From Actinomycetes bacterium (lineage in GTDB: Bacteria > Actinomycetota > Actinomycetes > S36-B12 > GCA-2699445), in the NCBI GenBank assembly GCA_022600255.1, contig JAHZKU010000087.1, positions 1-5,358 of the forward strand: a DNA stretch of 5,358 nucleotides. The letters run 5' to 3'. The notes under the pieces are model-generated. The model did no database searches. It had not been told where the DNA came from and worked only from the letters and a program-made list of their open reading frames with translations. Numbering within the stretch: position 1 is the first letter of the stretch; the number at the start of each line of letters is the position of its first letter. The translations under genes were made by a program, and so were the position numbers. Of the stretch, positions 1-5,358 are shown in pieces.

Positions 1-1
1 G

Positions 2-1423
2 AGTGAGCCAAACCGGTCCGATGCAGACCTGCGCCTTTGGGGGGGACGCTTCTCGGGTGGACCAGCCGAAGCGATGCGCCGCCTCAGCCTTTCGACGCAC
101 TTCGACTGGGTGCTGGCGCCTTACGACATCGCCCAAAGCCAAGCGCATGCTCGGGTCTTGTATGCCGCAGGGCTTTTAGACGCGCAGGAGCGCGACGCCA
201 TGTTGGCTGGGTTAGCTTCGCTAGCGCAAGATGTAGCTTCTGGGGACTTTCTCCCCAACCCGAAGGATGAAGACGTTCACACCGCGCTCGAAAGGGGGCT
301 GATGGAACGGTTAGGGGAGGAACTCGGTGGCAAGTTGCGCGCCGGGCGGAGCCGCAACGACCAGGTGGCCACCGATTTCCGGCTTTACCTGCGGGACAAT
401 ACCCGGCAGATCGTCAAGGACACCCTCGACCTGATCTCGGCCATCATTGATCAGTCTGAGAAGTATGTGGACGTGGCCGCGCCCGGATACACCCACCTAC
501 AACGGGCCCAGCCGGTTTCGTTCGGACACGAGCTGGCCAAACACGCTCACGCACTGCTTCGCGACGTCGAACGGTTGCGGGACTGGGACACCCGAGCCGC
601 CCGGTCGCCGCTTGGCGCTGGTGCGCTGGCGGGTTCCAGTTTGGATCTAGATCCCCAGGCCGTCGCAGACGAGTTGGGCTTCACCGCCGTCCTGGCGAAC
701 TCCATCGATGCGGTGAGTGATCGTGACTTTGTAGCGGAGTTCTTGTTCGCCACCGCCATGCTTGGCGTTCATGTCTCGCGCATCGGTGAAGAGATCTGTC
801 TATGGGCCTCGGTTGAGTTCGGTTGGGCCACCTTGGACGATGCCTACAGCACGGGCTCGTCCATCATGCCCCAGAAGAAGAATCCGGACTCCGCTGAGTT
901 GGCCCGAGGCAAGGCCGGTCGCCTGATCGGAAACCTGACCGGTCTGATGGCCACGCTCAAGGGTCTGCCGTTCGCCTACAACCGCGATCTGCAGGAGGAC
1001 AAGGAGCCGGTCTTTGACACGGTGGAGCAACTCGAACTGGTCCTGCCCGCAATCACCGGCACGGTCGCGACGCTGGTCTTCGATACAGACCGCATGACGT
1101 CCGTCGCTGACGGTGGTTTTGCGTTGGCAACCGATATCGCGGAGTGGCTGGTACGGCAAGGTCTGCCGTTCCGGAATGCCCATGAGGCGGCCGGCGCCTG
1201 TGTCGCCATCGCGGAGGCCCGCGGTGTCGAGTTGGTCGATCTCACCGACGCCGAGCTGGCATCGGCGAGTCGTCTGCTGACACCTGCGGTGCGGGAGGTT
1301 CTCACCATTGACGGCGCGTTGGCCTCGCGCAGCACGTTGGGGGGAACCGCGCCGGTGCGGGTTCGCGAACAGCTGGCTGGGTTGCGGTCCGAGACCGAGC
1401 AGTGGCGCACCTGGCTGGAATAA
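2..1423 (+). CDS. argH: argininosuccinate lyase, 5' end just outside the window
   Basis: ArgH splits argininosuccinate into arginine and fumarate, the last step of arginine synthesis, as a cytoplasmic homotetramer of the fumarase/aspartase superfamily. The frame is open from base 2 and gives 473 codons before TAA at 1421-1423. The N-terminal LWGGRFSGGPAEAM is encoded upstream of the first in-frame ATG (74-76), so that ATG is internal and the true start lies at or just before the left edge; base 1 is a G that could end an ATG or GTG. Visible motifs are AGRSRNDQVATD (substrate binding), GYTHLQRAQP with the catalytic-base histidine at 494-496, and the superfamily signature GSSIMPQKKN from 854 with the catalytic serine loop. 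ArgH proteins usually have about 460-475 residues, so almost nothing is missing. No other arg gene is in the window; those would lie to the left. Three TTA codons (176, 212, 311) cluster near the 5' end. The identification is secure; only the exact start is unknown. Confidence 0.97.
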   Translation, partial: SEPNRSDADLRLWGGRFSGGPAEAMRRLSLSTHFDWVLAPYDIAQSQAHARVLYAAGLLDAQERDAMLAGLASLAQDVASGDFLPNPKDEDVHTALERGLMERLGEELGGKLRAGRSRNDQVATDFRLYLRDNTRQIVKDTLDLISAIIDQSEKYVDVAAPGYTHLQRAQPVSFGHELAKHAHALLRDVERLRDWDTRAARSPLGAGALAGSSLDLDPQAVADELGFTAVLANSIDAVSDRDFVAEFLFATAMLGVHVSRIGEEICLWASVEFGWATLDDAYSTGSSIMPQKKNPDSAELARGKAGRLIGNLTGLMATLKGLPFAYNRDLQEDKEPVFDTVEQLELVLPAITGTVATLVFDTDRMTSVADGGFALATDIAEWLVRQGLPFRNAHEAAGACVAIAEARGVELVDLTDAELASASRLLTPAVREVLTIDGALASRSTLGGTAPVRVREQLAGLRSETEQWRTWLE

Positions 1424-1471
1424 CGCCAAGCCTCAAGGTGGTGCGGGTTGCCGCGTTCGGGTGGCGGGCCA
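1424..1471. other. short gap between convergent argH and GNAT genes
   Basis: The 48 bases between the argH TAA and the GNAT gene's TGA (complement of 1472-1474) contain no open gene. I looked for a GC-rich stem followed by a T run on either strand and found none. Termination here is either factor-dependent or takes place inside the opposing gene. Confidence 0.6.
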
Positions 1472-1993
1472 TCAAACCGGCGTGCGAACCATCACCACGT
1501 CGGTGGCCTCAACCGATCCCACCATGAAGGACTTCAACCCCGCCTCCACAAAGCCGTGTTTGGCATAGAACCGCTTGGCGCGTTCGTTGATGACACTGGT
1601 ACCCAACCAGATCAGGTCGTGGTCGCTGCTGCGGGCCCGTTCAAGGAGCGCGTTCATCAACACGGGCGCATGTTGTTGGCCATGAAAGGCCTGCCGAATG
1701 TAGAACCGCAGAATCTCGATGGGTCGCGCCGCAGCAACCGGCACCGGTGGCCGCTGCACGCGCAGTGTGGCATAACCAGCGGAAACCCCATCGACCACCA
1801 GCACAAAGGTCGCAATGCCACTACCGGGTGCGAGATCAGCTCGAAAACGGCTGGGGGAGAGTTCTTGGCTGATGTGATCGGCGATGTCCTGTGGGTCCAA
1901 CGGTTCTGGGCAAGCAAGCGGAAACGTCTCGCCGGCGATGTCCGCGAGGACTTCGGCGTCTTGGATGTCTGCGACGCGCACTGTGACGGTCAT
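1472..1993 (-). CDS. GNAT-family N-acetyltransferase
   Basis: This 173-residue protein has the size and layout of a single-domain GNAT enzyme, which moves an acetyl group from acetyl-CoA to an amine. Visible parts are an N-terminal strand/helix (MTVTVRVADIQDAEVLADIA), the central strands FVLVVDGVSAGYATLRV at 63-79, the strand IEILRFYI at 92-99 leading into the acetyl-CoA loop, and the C-terminal motif NERAKRFYAKHGF at 136-148, typical of the family. The loop is unusual: the usual R/Q-x-x-G-x-G/A reads HGQQHA at 104-109, so the central glycine is glutamine. ATG at 1991-1993 is supported by a GAGGGTGG ribosome site. The gene begins 7 bases after the ACCase alpha stop codon and should be co-transcribed with it. 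The substrate cannot be told from sequence. An amine- or protein-modifying enzyme using the acetyl-CoA pool that ACCase draws on is only a guess. The fold call is firm, the activity uncertain. Confidence 0.87.
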   Translation of the reverse strand: MTVTVRVADIQDAEVLADIAGETFPLACPEPLDPQDIADHISQELSPSRFRADLAPGSGIATFVLVVDGVSAGYATLRVQRPPVPVAAARPIEILRFYIRQAFHGQQHAPVLMNALLERARSSDHDLIWLGTSVINERAKRFYAKHGFVEAGLKSFMVGSVEATDVVMVRTPV

Positions 1994-1994
1994 G

Positions 1995-2002
1995 CCACCC
2001 TC
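1995..2002 (-). promoter_or_regulatory. ribosome binding site of the GNAT gene
   Basis: On the - strand this reads GAGGGTGG and ends 1 base before the ATG, with the GAGGG core 4 bases away. It overlaps the TGA of the upstream alpha-subunit gene (2001-2003), so ribosomes finishing that gene are well placed to restart here. Confidence 0.65.
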
Positions 2003-3761
2003 AGTCGTTGATCTCCATCAGTGCTGCCCCGGTGGTGACCGTCGCGCCGATCTCCGCGGTGATGTTTGCGACGGTGCCGGTACGGGGAGCGTTGATGGGC
2101 TGCTCCATCTTCATCGCCTCGAGCACTAGCAAGAGATCACCCTCACTGACTGAAGCGCCATCCTCGACAGCGATCTTTACGATGGTTCCCTGCATCGGGG
2201 CCGAAACGGCGTTGCCACCAGCTCCAGCAGCCGCACCTCGGGCCTTGCGCTTCGGGGCTGCCTTCTTGGCGCCGCCACCAGCGGATCTGATGCCGCCGAG
2301 TCCGGCCGGCAAGGACACCTCGAGGCGTTTGCCGCCCACCTCAACAACGACCGATTCTCGCTCCTGCGGCTCTGCGGGATCAGTGTCCGCGCCGGTATAG
2401 GGCGGAATCTGGTTGTCAAAGCCGTTCTCGATCCAAGTGGTGTAAACCGTCATCGGTTCATCTGGGTCGGCCGGGGCAAAGGCCGGATCATCGAGCACCA
2501 CTCGGTCAAATGTAATTGCGGTTGCGATGCCTTCTACATTGAACTCGGCGAGGGCTCGGCGTGAGCGGGCGAGGGCTTCTTGCCGGTCGCGTCCGGTCAC
2601 AATCAGCTTGGCCAGCAGGGAGTCGAAGTTACCTCCGATGACATCTCCTTGCCGGAACCCGCCGTCGACGCGCACGCCGGGACCACTGGGTGGGTCCCAA
2701 ACGTCGAGCTGCCCAGGAGCAGGCAAGAAGTTGCGGCCTGGGTCTTCACCGTTGATCCGGAACTCAATGCTGTGTCCGCGCAAGGGTGGGTCGTCGAACC
2801 CGAGCTCTTCTCCGTCTGCGATGCGAAACTGCTCCCGAACCAGGTCAATTCCAGCGACCTCTTCCGATACGGGGTGTTCCACCTGCAGCCGAGTATTAAC
2901 TTCCAGGAAGGAAATGGTGCCGTCAACGCCCACCAAGAATTCACAGGTGCCCGCGCCGTAGTAGCCCGCTTCTTTGATAATGGCTTTGGATGAACGGTAG
3001 AGCTCTGCCACCTGTGCTTCAGATAGGAAGGGCGCTGGGGCCTCTTCCACGAGTTTCTGGTGGCGTCGCTGCAGCGAGCAGTCGCGCGTGGAAACCACCA
3101 CGACGTTGCCGTGCTTGTCAGCGAGTACCTGGGTTTCCACGTGCCGCGGCTTGTCTAGAAAGCGCTCCACGAAACATTCGCCGCGGCCGAAGGCTGCCAC
3201 GGCTTCTCTGACTGCGGAGTCGAAGAGCTCCGGGATCTCCTCGATCGTGTGTGCGACCTTTAGACCGCGGCCGCCGCCACCAAATGCAGCCTTGATTGCC
3301 ACGGGGAGGCCGTGTTCCTTCGCGAACGCCACGATCTCGTCCGCGGACTCCACTGGGTCCGGGGTGCCCGCGACCTGGGGGGCTCCAGCCCGTTGCGCGA
3401 TGTGGCGCGCCGACACTTTGTCGCCTAGGGAACTGATCGCTTCGGGCGGGGGTCCGATCCAGTTCAGGCCGGCGTCAATCACGGCCTGGGCAAACTCGGC
3501 ATTCTCCGACAGAAAGCCATAGCCGGGATGAATCGCATCGGCACCGGAGTCCTTGGCGGCCTTGAGGACCTTGCTGATGTCCAAGTAGGTCTCTGCGGCC
3601 GTATCGCCGCCCAACGCGAACGCCTCGTCACACTCCTGGACGTGCAGGGCATCACGGTCTGGATCGGCATACACCGCGACCGATGCGATCCCTGCGTCCT
3701 GACATGCCCTTGCAACCCGCACGGCGATTTCGCCACGATTAGCGATCAGGACCTTCTGCAT
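2001..3761 (-). CDS. accA3: acyl-CoA carboxylase alpha subunit (biotin carboxylase + biotin carrier)
   Basis: The first half-reaction of acetyl/propionyl-CoA carboxylase: ATP-dependent carboxylation of biotin that is covalently carried on the same chain. With the start at 3761 the protein has 586 residues. The biotin carboxylase N-domain starts at once (QKVLIANRGEIAVRV), followed by HPGYGFLSEN (78-87). The ATP-grasp glycine loop is FGGGGRG (160-166). Residues aligning with the known E. coli AccC active site are all present: K115, K157, H207, H234, E274, E287, N289, R291, R335. A flexible Lys/Ala/Gly-rich linker lies near 496-516. The biotinyl domain spans about 518-585, with biotin attachment in EAMKM at K551 (codon 2109-2111). 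A TTG at 3803 would add 14 residues, but the ATG at 3761 has GGAGGT five bases upstream and fits the family N-terminus, so it is preferred. The best match I recall is M. tuberculosis AccA3, an alpha subunit shared by several beta subunits. The symbol accA3 must not be confused with E. coli accA, a carboxyltransferase gene. Confidence 0.96.
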   Translation of the reverse strand: MQKVLIANRGEIAVRVARACQDAGIASVAVYADPDRDALHVQECDEAFALGGDTAAETYLDISKVLKAAKDSGADAIHPGYGFLSENAEFAQAVIDAGLNWIGPPPEAISSLGDKVSARHIAQRAGAPQVAGTPDPVESADEIVAFAKEHGLPVAIKAAFGGGGRGLKVAHTIEEIPELFDSAVREAVAAFGRGECFVERFLDKPRHVETQVLADKHGNVVVVSTRDCSLQRRHQKLVEEAPAPFLSEAQVAELYRSSKAIIKEAGYYGAGTCEFLVGVDGTISFLEVNTRLQVEHPVSEEVAGIDLVREQFRIADGEELGFDDPPLRGHSIEFRINGEDPGRNFLPAPGQLDVWDPPSGPGVRVDGGFRQGDVIGGNFDSLLAKLIVTGRDRQEALARSRRALAEFNVEGIATAITFDRVVLDDPAFAPADPDEPMTVYTTWIENGFDNQIPPYTGADTDPAEPQERESVVVEVGGKRLEVSLPAGLGGIRSAGGGAKKAAPKRKARGAAAGAGGNAVSAPMQGTIVKIAVEDGASVSEGDLLLVLEAMKMEQPINAPRTGTVANITAEIGATVTTGAALMEIND

Positions 3762-3766
3762 TGCCG

Positions 3767-3772
3767 ACCTCC
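3767..3772 (-). promoter_or_regulatory. strong ribosome binding site of the alpha-subunit gene
   Basis: On the - strand this is GGAGGT, a near-consensus Shine-Dalgarno sequence ending five bases before the ATG at 3759-3761. It decides the start in favour of that ATG over the upstream TTG at 3803. It also shows that the alpha gene is initiated independently rather than coupled to maf. Confidence 0.85.
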
Positions 3773-3820
3773 AGAGCCTTCTTGGCACTTCACTTTTTGA
3801 CAACCCCGTTCGTCCCGGCA

Positions 3821-3836
3821 GTTGGTCAACGCCAAC
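3821..3836. repeat. short inverted repeat GTTGG-N6-CCAAC
   Basis: A five-base dyad about 60-75 bases upstream of the alpha-subunit start codon. It overlaps a TTGACC hexamer on the - strand. It could be an operator half-site pair or a weak RNA hairpin. By itself a dyad this short is expected by chance. Confidence 0.35.
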
Positions 3837-3857
3837 ATCAGGACCAGATGTCCCGCT

Positions 3858-3871
3858 GAGGTCTTGACCTC
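3858..3871. repeat. 6-2-6 palindrome GAGGTC-TT-GACCTC
   Basis: A perfect 14-base dyad centred about 104 bases upstream of the alpha-subunit ATG. The two-base centre is too tight for a good RNA hairpin, so a dimeric DNA-binding protein is the more natural reader. The inner GGTC-N2-GACC resembles the half-site style of GntR/FadR-type operators, but that resemblance is weak and no regulator gene is in the window. A shorter dyad, GGAC-N5-GTCC, lies next to it at 3841-3853. Confidence 0.45.
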
Positions 3872-3885
3872 GGCAGAACGACCTT

Positions 3886-3903
3886 CCGGGATATCCCGCC
3901 CGG
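3886..3903. repeat. overlapping palindrome and stem-loop around CGGGATATCCCG
   Basis: Two self-complementary arrangements share these bases. CGGGATATCCCG (3887-3898) is a perfect 12-base palindrome suited to protein binding. Alternatively CCGGG (3886-3890) can pair with CCCGG (3899-3903) around an 8-base loop, a plausible RNA hairpin in an alpha-gene leader. The two cannot form together. No T run follows on either strand, so it is not a standard terminator. Confidence 0.42.
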
Positions 3904-4015
3904 CGAGGCGATTTTGGCGAATCTTCACAGAGGAAGCGCAGCCCTTGTCATGATACCGGCTCCCAGCGTCTTGGCCGTGCACCGGAGCGACCACTGAAGT
4001 GCAGATCACATCACC

Positions 4016-4693
4016 TTACAGAATCCAGGCGATCCCCAACTCCGCGAAGACGGCGCGAAGTCCGGGTAACGATAGACCGATGACGTTGCTGGGGTCGCCG
4101 CTGACTCCGGTGATGAAAGGAGCGCTCAGCCCGTCTAAGGTGAATCCACCCGCAACATTCAGCGGCTCTCCGGAGGCGACGTAGGCGGCCAGCTCGGCCT
4201 CGCTGGTATCGCCGAATCGCACCGTAGTGCTGATCCCCAGACTCTGTTGCCGCCAGAACGGCTCAGCCGACGTGAGCGCCACTACGCAGTGGCCAGTAAT
4301 CAGATCAGCGGTGCGATTGCGCAGTGCCGCCGCGCGGCGCAGCGCAACCTCGGGTTCGATTGGTTTACCGAGGCTGACGCCATCAACGTCCAAAACCGAA
4401 TCCGCACCGATCACCAGCGTCGCGGGCCCCTGACTGCCGGTTGCTAGCAGGCGCTTGGCAACCGTGACAGCTTTTTCCTGCGCCAACAGCACGGCCAACT
4501 CCGCTGGGGACGGGTCGTCCAAGGTAGCCTCGAGCGCTTCCTCATCGACGCCGCTCACGGCGACTTGCGGGTCGATCCCGCTACTGCGGAGCAGGCGCAG
4601 CCGGCTCTCACTGGCGCTGGCCAAGACGATCCGCCAAGAACCCAGTTCAGTAGCCGGCGGGGTGGCCGCGGCCTTGGGCTGGCCTGGGTTCAC
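4016..4693 (-). CDS. maf: Maf-family nucleoside triphosphate pyrophosphatase
   Basis: Maf proteins hydrolyse non-canonical or pyrimidine nucleoside triphosphates to the monophosphate plus pyrophosphate. They act in the cytoplasm as house-cleaning enzymes and are linked to control of septum formation. The 225 residues carry the family motifs in order: LASASESR (24-31; the usual form is SASPRR, so the proline is replaced), VDEEAL (49-54), EKA (73-75), GADSVL with the presumed catalytic D98, GKP (109-111), TGHCVV (133-138), GEP (175-177), AGGF (181-184) and GDPSNVIGL (199-207). The GTG start at 4691-4693 overlaps the accE stop as GTGA. It gives about 20 residues, rich in Ala and Pro, ahead of the usual Maf N-terminus. 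No ATG, GTG or TTG lies between this start and the first motif, so the extension looks real. Maf in this position in an ACCase operon matches M. tuberculosis, but no functional link to fatty-acid synthesis is known to me. Confidence 0.94.
   Translation of the reverse strand: MNPGQPKAAATPPATELGSWRIVLASASESRLRLLRSSGIDPQVAVSGVDEEALEATLDDPSPAELAVLLAQEKAVTVAKRLLATGSQGPATLVIGADSVLDVDGVSLGKPIEPEVALRRAAALRNRTADLITGHCVVALTSAEPFWRQQSLGISTTVRFGDTSEAELAAYVASGEPLNVAGGFTLDGLSAPFITGVSGDPSNVIGLSLPGLRAVFAELGIAWIL
4690..4693 (-). promoter_or_regulatory. GTGA stop/start overlap, accE to maf
   Basis: The TGA of accE and the GTG of maf share these bases. There is only a poorly placed AGGA just upstream, so maf is most likely translated by ribosomes re-initiating after accE. 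Confidence 0.75.
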
Positions 4694-4911
4694 GTCCTAG
4701 TCGAGAGTCGCCAGGCATCTGGGCCTGGTCGCGGTGCCGTGCGGCGCGCGCGGGTCTGGGCACTCCAAGCTGAGGCCGGAGGATCAGCAGGGGGCGCCTC
4801 GGCTCCTAGGGCGCTGAGCAGTACAGTGACCACAGCCAGTTCGTCGGGGGTGGGGTTCCCACGAGTAACTGACAGAACGGGCGCTGCGGCCGCAGGGTCT
4901 GGGCGTGTCAT
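4690..4911 (-). CDS. accE: acyl-CoA carboxylase epsilon subunit
   Basis: A 73-residue protein recognisable by the two short conserved blocks of the actinobacterial ACCase epsilon family: LSVTRGNPTPDELAVVTVLL at 13-32 and, at the C-terminus, W49 with GPDAWRLS at 63-70. The middle, about 36-62, is Ala/Pro/Arg-rich and probably disordered. In characterised actinobacterial complexes (AccE5 of mycobacteria, PccE of Streptomyces) this subunit binds the beta subunit and promotes or stabilises association with the alpha subunit, raising activity; it is not catalytic. Its ATG overlaps the accD5 stop as ATGA (4908-4911), and its TGA overlaps the maf GTG start. No Shine-Dalgarno sequence precedes it, which fits translation coupled to accD5 and a matched subunit ratio. 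The short length and low complexity make it easy to miss, but the two motifs and the position make the call secure. Confidence 0.92.
   Translation of the reverse strand: MTRPDPAAAAPVLSVTRGNPTPDELAVVTVLLSALGAEAPPADPPASAWSAQTRARRTAPRPGPDAWRLSTRT
4908..4911 (-). promoter_or_regulatory. ATGA stop/start overlap, accD5 to accE
   Basis: The TGA of the beta subunit and the ATG of accE share these bases, and the sequence upstream lacks a Shine-Dalgarno match. This is the classic arrangement for coupling the synthesis of two subunits of one complex. Confidence 0.8.
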
Positions 4912-5358
4912 AGCGGGATGTTTCCGTGCTTCTTGGGTAGCGACTCCTTGCGCTTGTTGCGCAAGGCCCGCAAGGCGCGGATCACCTGGGTGCGCGTGTC
5001 ATGGGGCAGGATCACACGGTCAATGTAGCCGCGATCCGCCGCTTGGTACGGGTTGCAGAGTGTCAGCTGGTAATCCTCAATCAGTTCTGCTCGTTTGGCC
5101 TCGGGGTCTTCGGCGGCCGCGAGTTCCTTGCGATAAAGGATGTTCACCGCGCCCTGGGCACCCATCACTGCAATCTCCGCCGTGGGCCAGGCCAGGTTGA
5201 TATCGCCACCAAGGTGCTTGGAGCCCATGACGTCGTAGGCACCACCGTATGCCTTGCGCGTGATGACCGTGACGAGTGGGACGCTGGCCTCGCAGTATGC
5301 GTAGATCAGTTTTGCGCCGCGCCGGATGATCCCGTTCCATTCCTGGTCTGTTCCCGGC
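4908..5358 (-). CDS. accD5: acyl-CoA carboxylase beta subunit (propionyl-CoA type), C-terminal part
   Basis: The carboxyltransferase half of the complex: it moves the carboxyl group from carboxybiotin to an acyl-CoA, here probably propionyl-CoA to methylmalonyl-CoA for odd-chain, branched or methyl-branched lipid metabolism. The frame is open to the right edge; 149 C-terminal codons are present of roughly 520-550 expected. Visible are PGTDQEWNGIIRRGAKLIYAY, then VITRKAYGGAYDVMGSKHLG, INLAWPTAEIAVMGAQGAVN, NPYQAADRGYIDRVI, and the family tail LPKKHGNIPL before TGA at 4908-4910. The aspartate in GGAYDVM (codon 5232-5234) corresponds to the selectivity residue D422 of Streptomyces PccB and D437 of mycobacterial AccD5, which favours propionyl- over acetyl-CoA. 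The first methionine in the visible part is internal, in YDVMGSK. It is the first gene of the accD5-accE-maf unit seen here; anything further upstream lies outside the window. Confidence 0.96.
   Translation of the reverse strand, partial: PGTDQEWNGIIRRGAKLIYAYCEASVPLVTVITRKAYGGAYDVMGSKHLGGDINLAWPTAEIAVMGAQGAVNILYRKELAAAEDPEAKRAELIEDYQLTLCNPYQAADRGYIDRVILPHDTRTQVIRALRALRNKRKESLPKKHGNIPL

Larger units (their letters stand above)
3762..4015 (-). promoter_or_regulatory. 254-base maf/alpha-subunit gap, probable promoter and leader region
   Basis: This is the only sizeable non-coding stretch in the window. It lies upstream of the alpha gene, where M. tuberculosis carries sseA and another small gene, from memory. 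No credible gene fills it here. It probably holds the alpha-GNAT promoter. I can offer only weak boxes on the - strand: TATCAT (complement of 3950-3955) as a possible -10 without a good -35, and TTGACC inside the dyad at 3821-3836 as a possible -35 without a good -10. Between 3821 and 3903 there are several short inverted repeats, listed separately. No intrinsic terminator with a T run follows maf, so read-through from the accD5-accE-maf operon is possible. Confidence 0.5.

Noticed and set aside
39..45. Run of seven G bases in argH as a possible frameshift or slippage site
   Set aside because: The run encodes the conserved Trp-Gly-Gly and the frame stays correct on both sides, so there is no sign of a shift.
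74..76. ATG at 74 as the argH start
   Set aside because: The codons before it encode the conserved LWGGRFSGG segment of ArgH in the same frame, so the start must be further left.
800..1429. A 209-codon open frame on the - strand opposite argH
   Set aside because: It is the antisense shadow of the conserved argH coding region, with no motif and no ribosome binding site that I could identify.
3761..3803. TTG start for the alpha subunit, 14 codons further upstream
   Set aside because: The ATG at 3759-3761 has GGAGGT at five-base spacing and begins right at the conserved QKVLIANRGE N-terminus. The extra residues look like translated leader.
3858..3903. The palindromes as an intrinsic terminator for the maf operon
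   Set aside because: No T run follows on the - strand, one dyad has only a two-base centre, and the stems are short.
3746..4009. An 87-codon open frame on the - strand beginning with GTG just after the maf stop, with an AAGGTG-like sequence before it
   Set aside because: It runs out of frame into the start of the alpha-subunit gene, is Cys/Arg-rich with no recognisable motif, and shows no clear coding-like third-position bias. It would also cover the dyad cluster. The weak ribosome-site match alone does not support a gene.
4565..5200. A 211-codon open frame on the + strand opposite maf, accE and accD5
   Set aside because: It is antisense to three secure genes. Its product is Gly/Arg/Ala/Pro/Cys-rich without a domain, as expected from the complementary strand of GC-rich coding sequence.

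Overview
This window reads as ordinary, well-conserved housekeeping DNA from an actinobacterium. The strongest evidence is the acyl-CoA carboxylase (ACCase) set. It has a single-chain biotin carboxylase/biotin carrier alpha subunit, a propionyl-CoA-carboxylase-type beta subunit and the small actinobacterial epsilon subunit, with a maf gene sitting between them. From memory, the order beta, epsilon, maf, then alpha matches the Mycobacterium tuberculosis accD5-accE5-maf-(sseA)-accA3 neighbourhood. Base composition is moderately high GC (about 60% by eye). TTA leucine codons occur in argH (three) and maf (two), so this does not look like an extreme-GC genome such as Streptomyces. I cannot name a genus.

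Layout. On the + strand, 1-1423 is nearly all of argH (argininosuccinate lyase, last step of arginine synthesis), missing only its start codon and perhaps a few more codons. It converges on the rest of the window, which is on the - strand. Reading in the direction of transcription from the right edge: the last 149 codons of the carboxyltransferase beta subunit (accD5-like, 4908-5358), accE (4690-4911), maf (4016-4693), a 254-base gap rich in short dyads (3762-4015), the alpha subunit (2001-3761), and a GNAT-family acetyltransferase (1472-1993). A 48-base gap then separates the GNAT gene from the end of argH.

How they fit together. The alpha subunit carboxylates its own biotin using ATP and bicarbonate. 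The beta subunit passes the carboxyl group to an acyl-CoA; an aspartate at the known selectivity position favours propionyl-CoA, giving methylmalonyl-CoA. The epsilon subunit helps the complex assemble. accD5, accE and maf are joined by two four-base stop/start overlaps and are probably translationally coupled. The alpha gene has its own strong Shine-Dalgarno site and probably its own promoter in the dyad-rich gap. The GNAT gene follows it after 7 bases and should be on the same transcript.

I found no mobile element, CRISPR array, RNA gene or clearly novel system. The points most worth checking are the dyad cluster in front of the alpha gene and the altered acetyl-CoA-binding loop of the GNAT protein.
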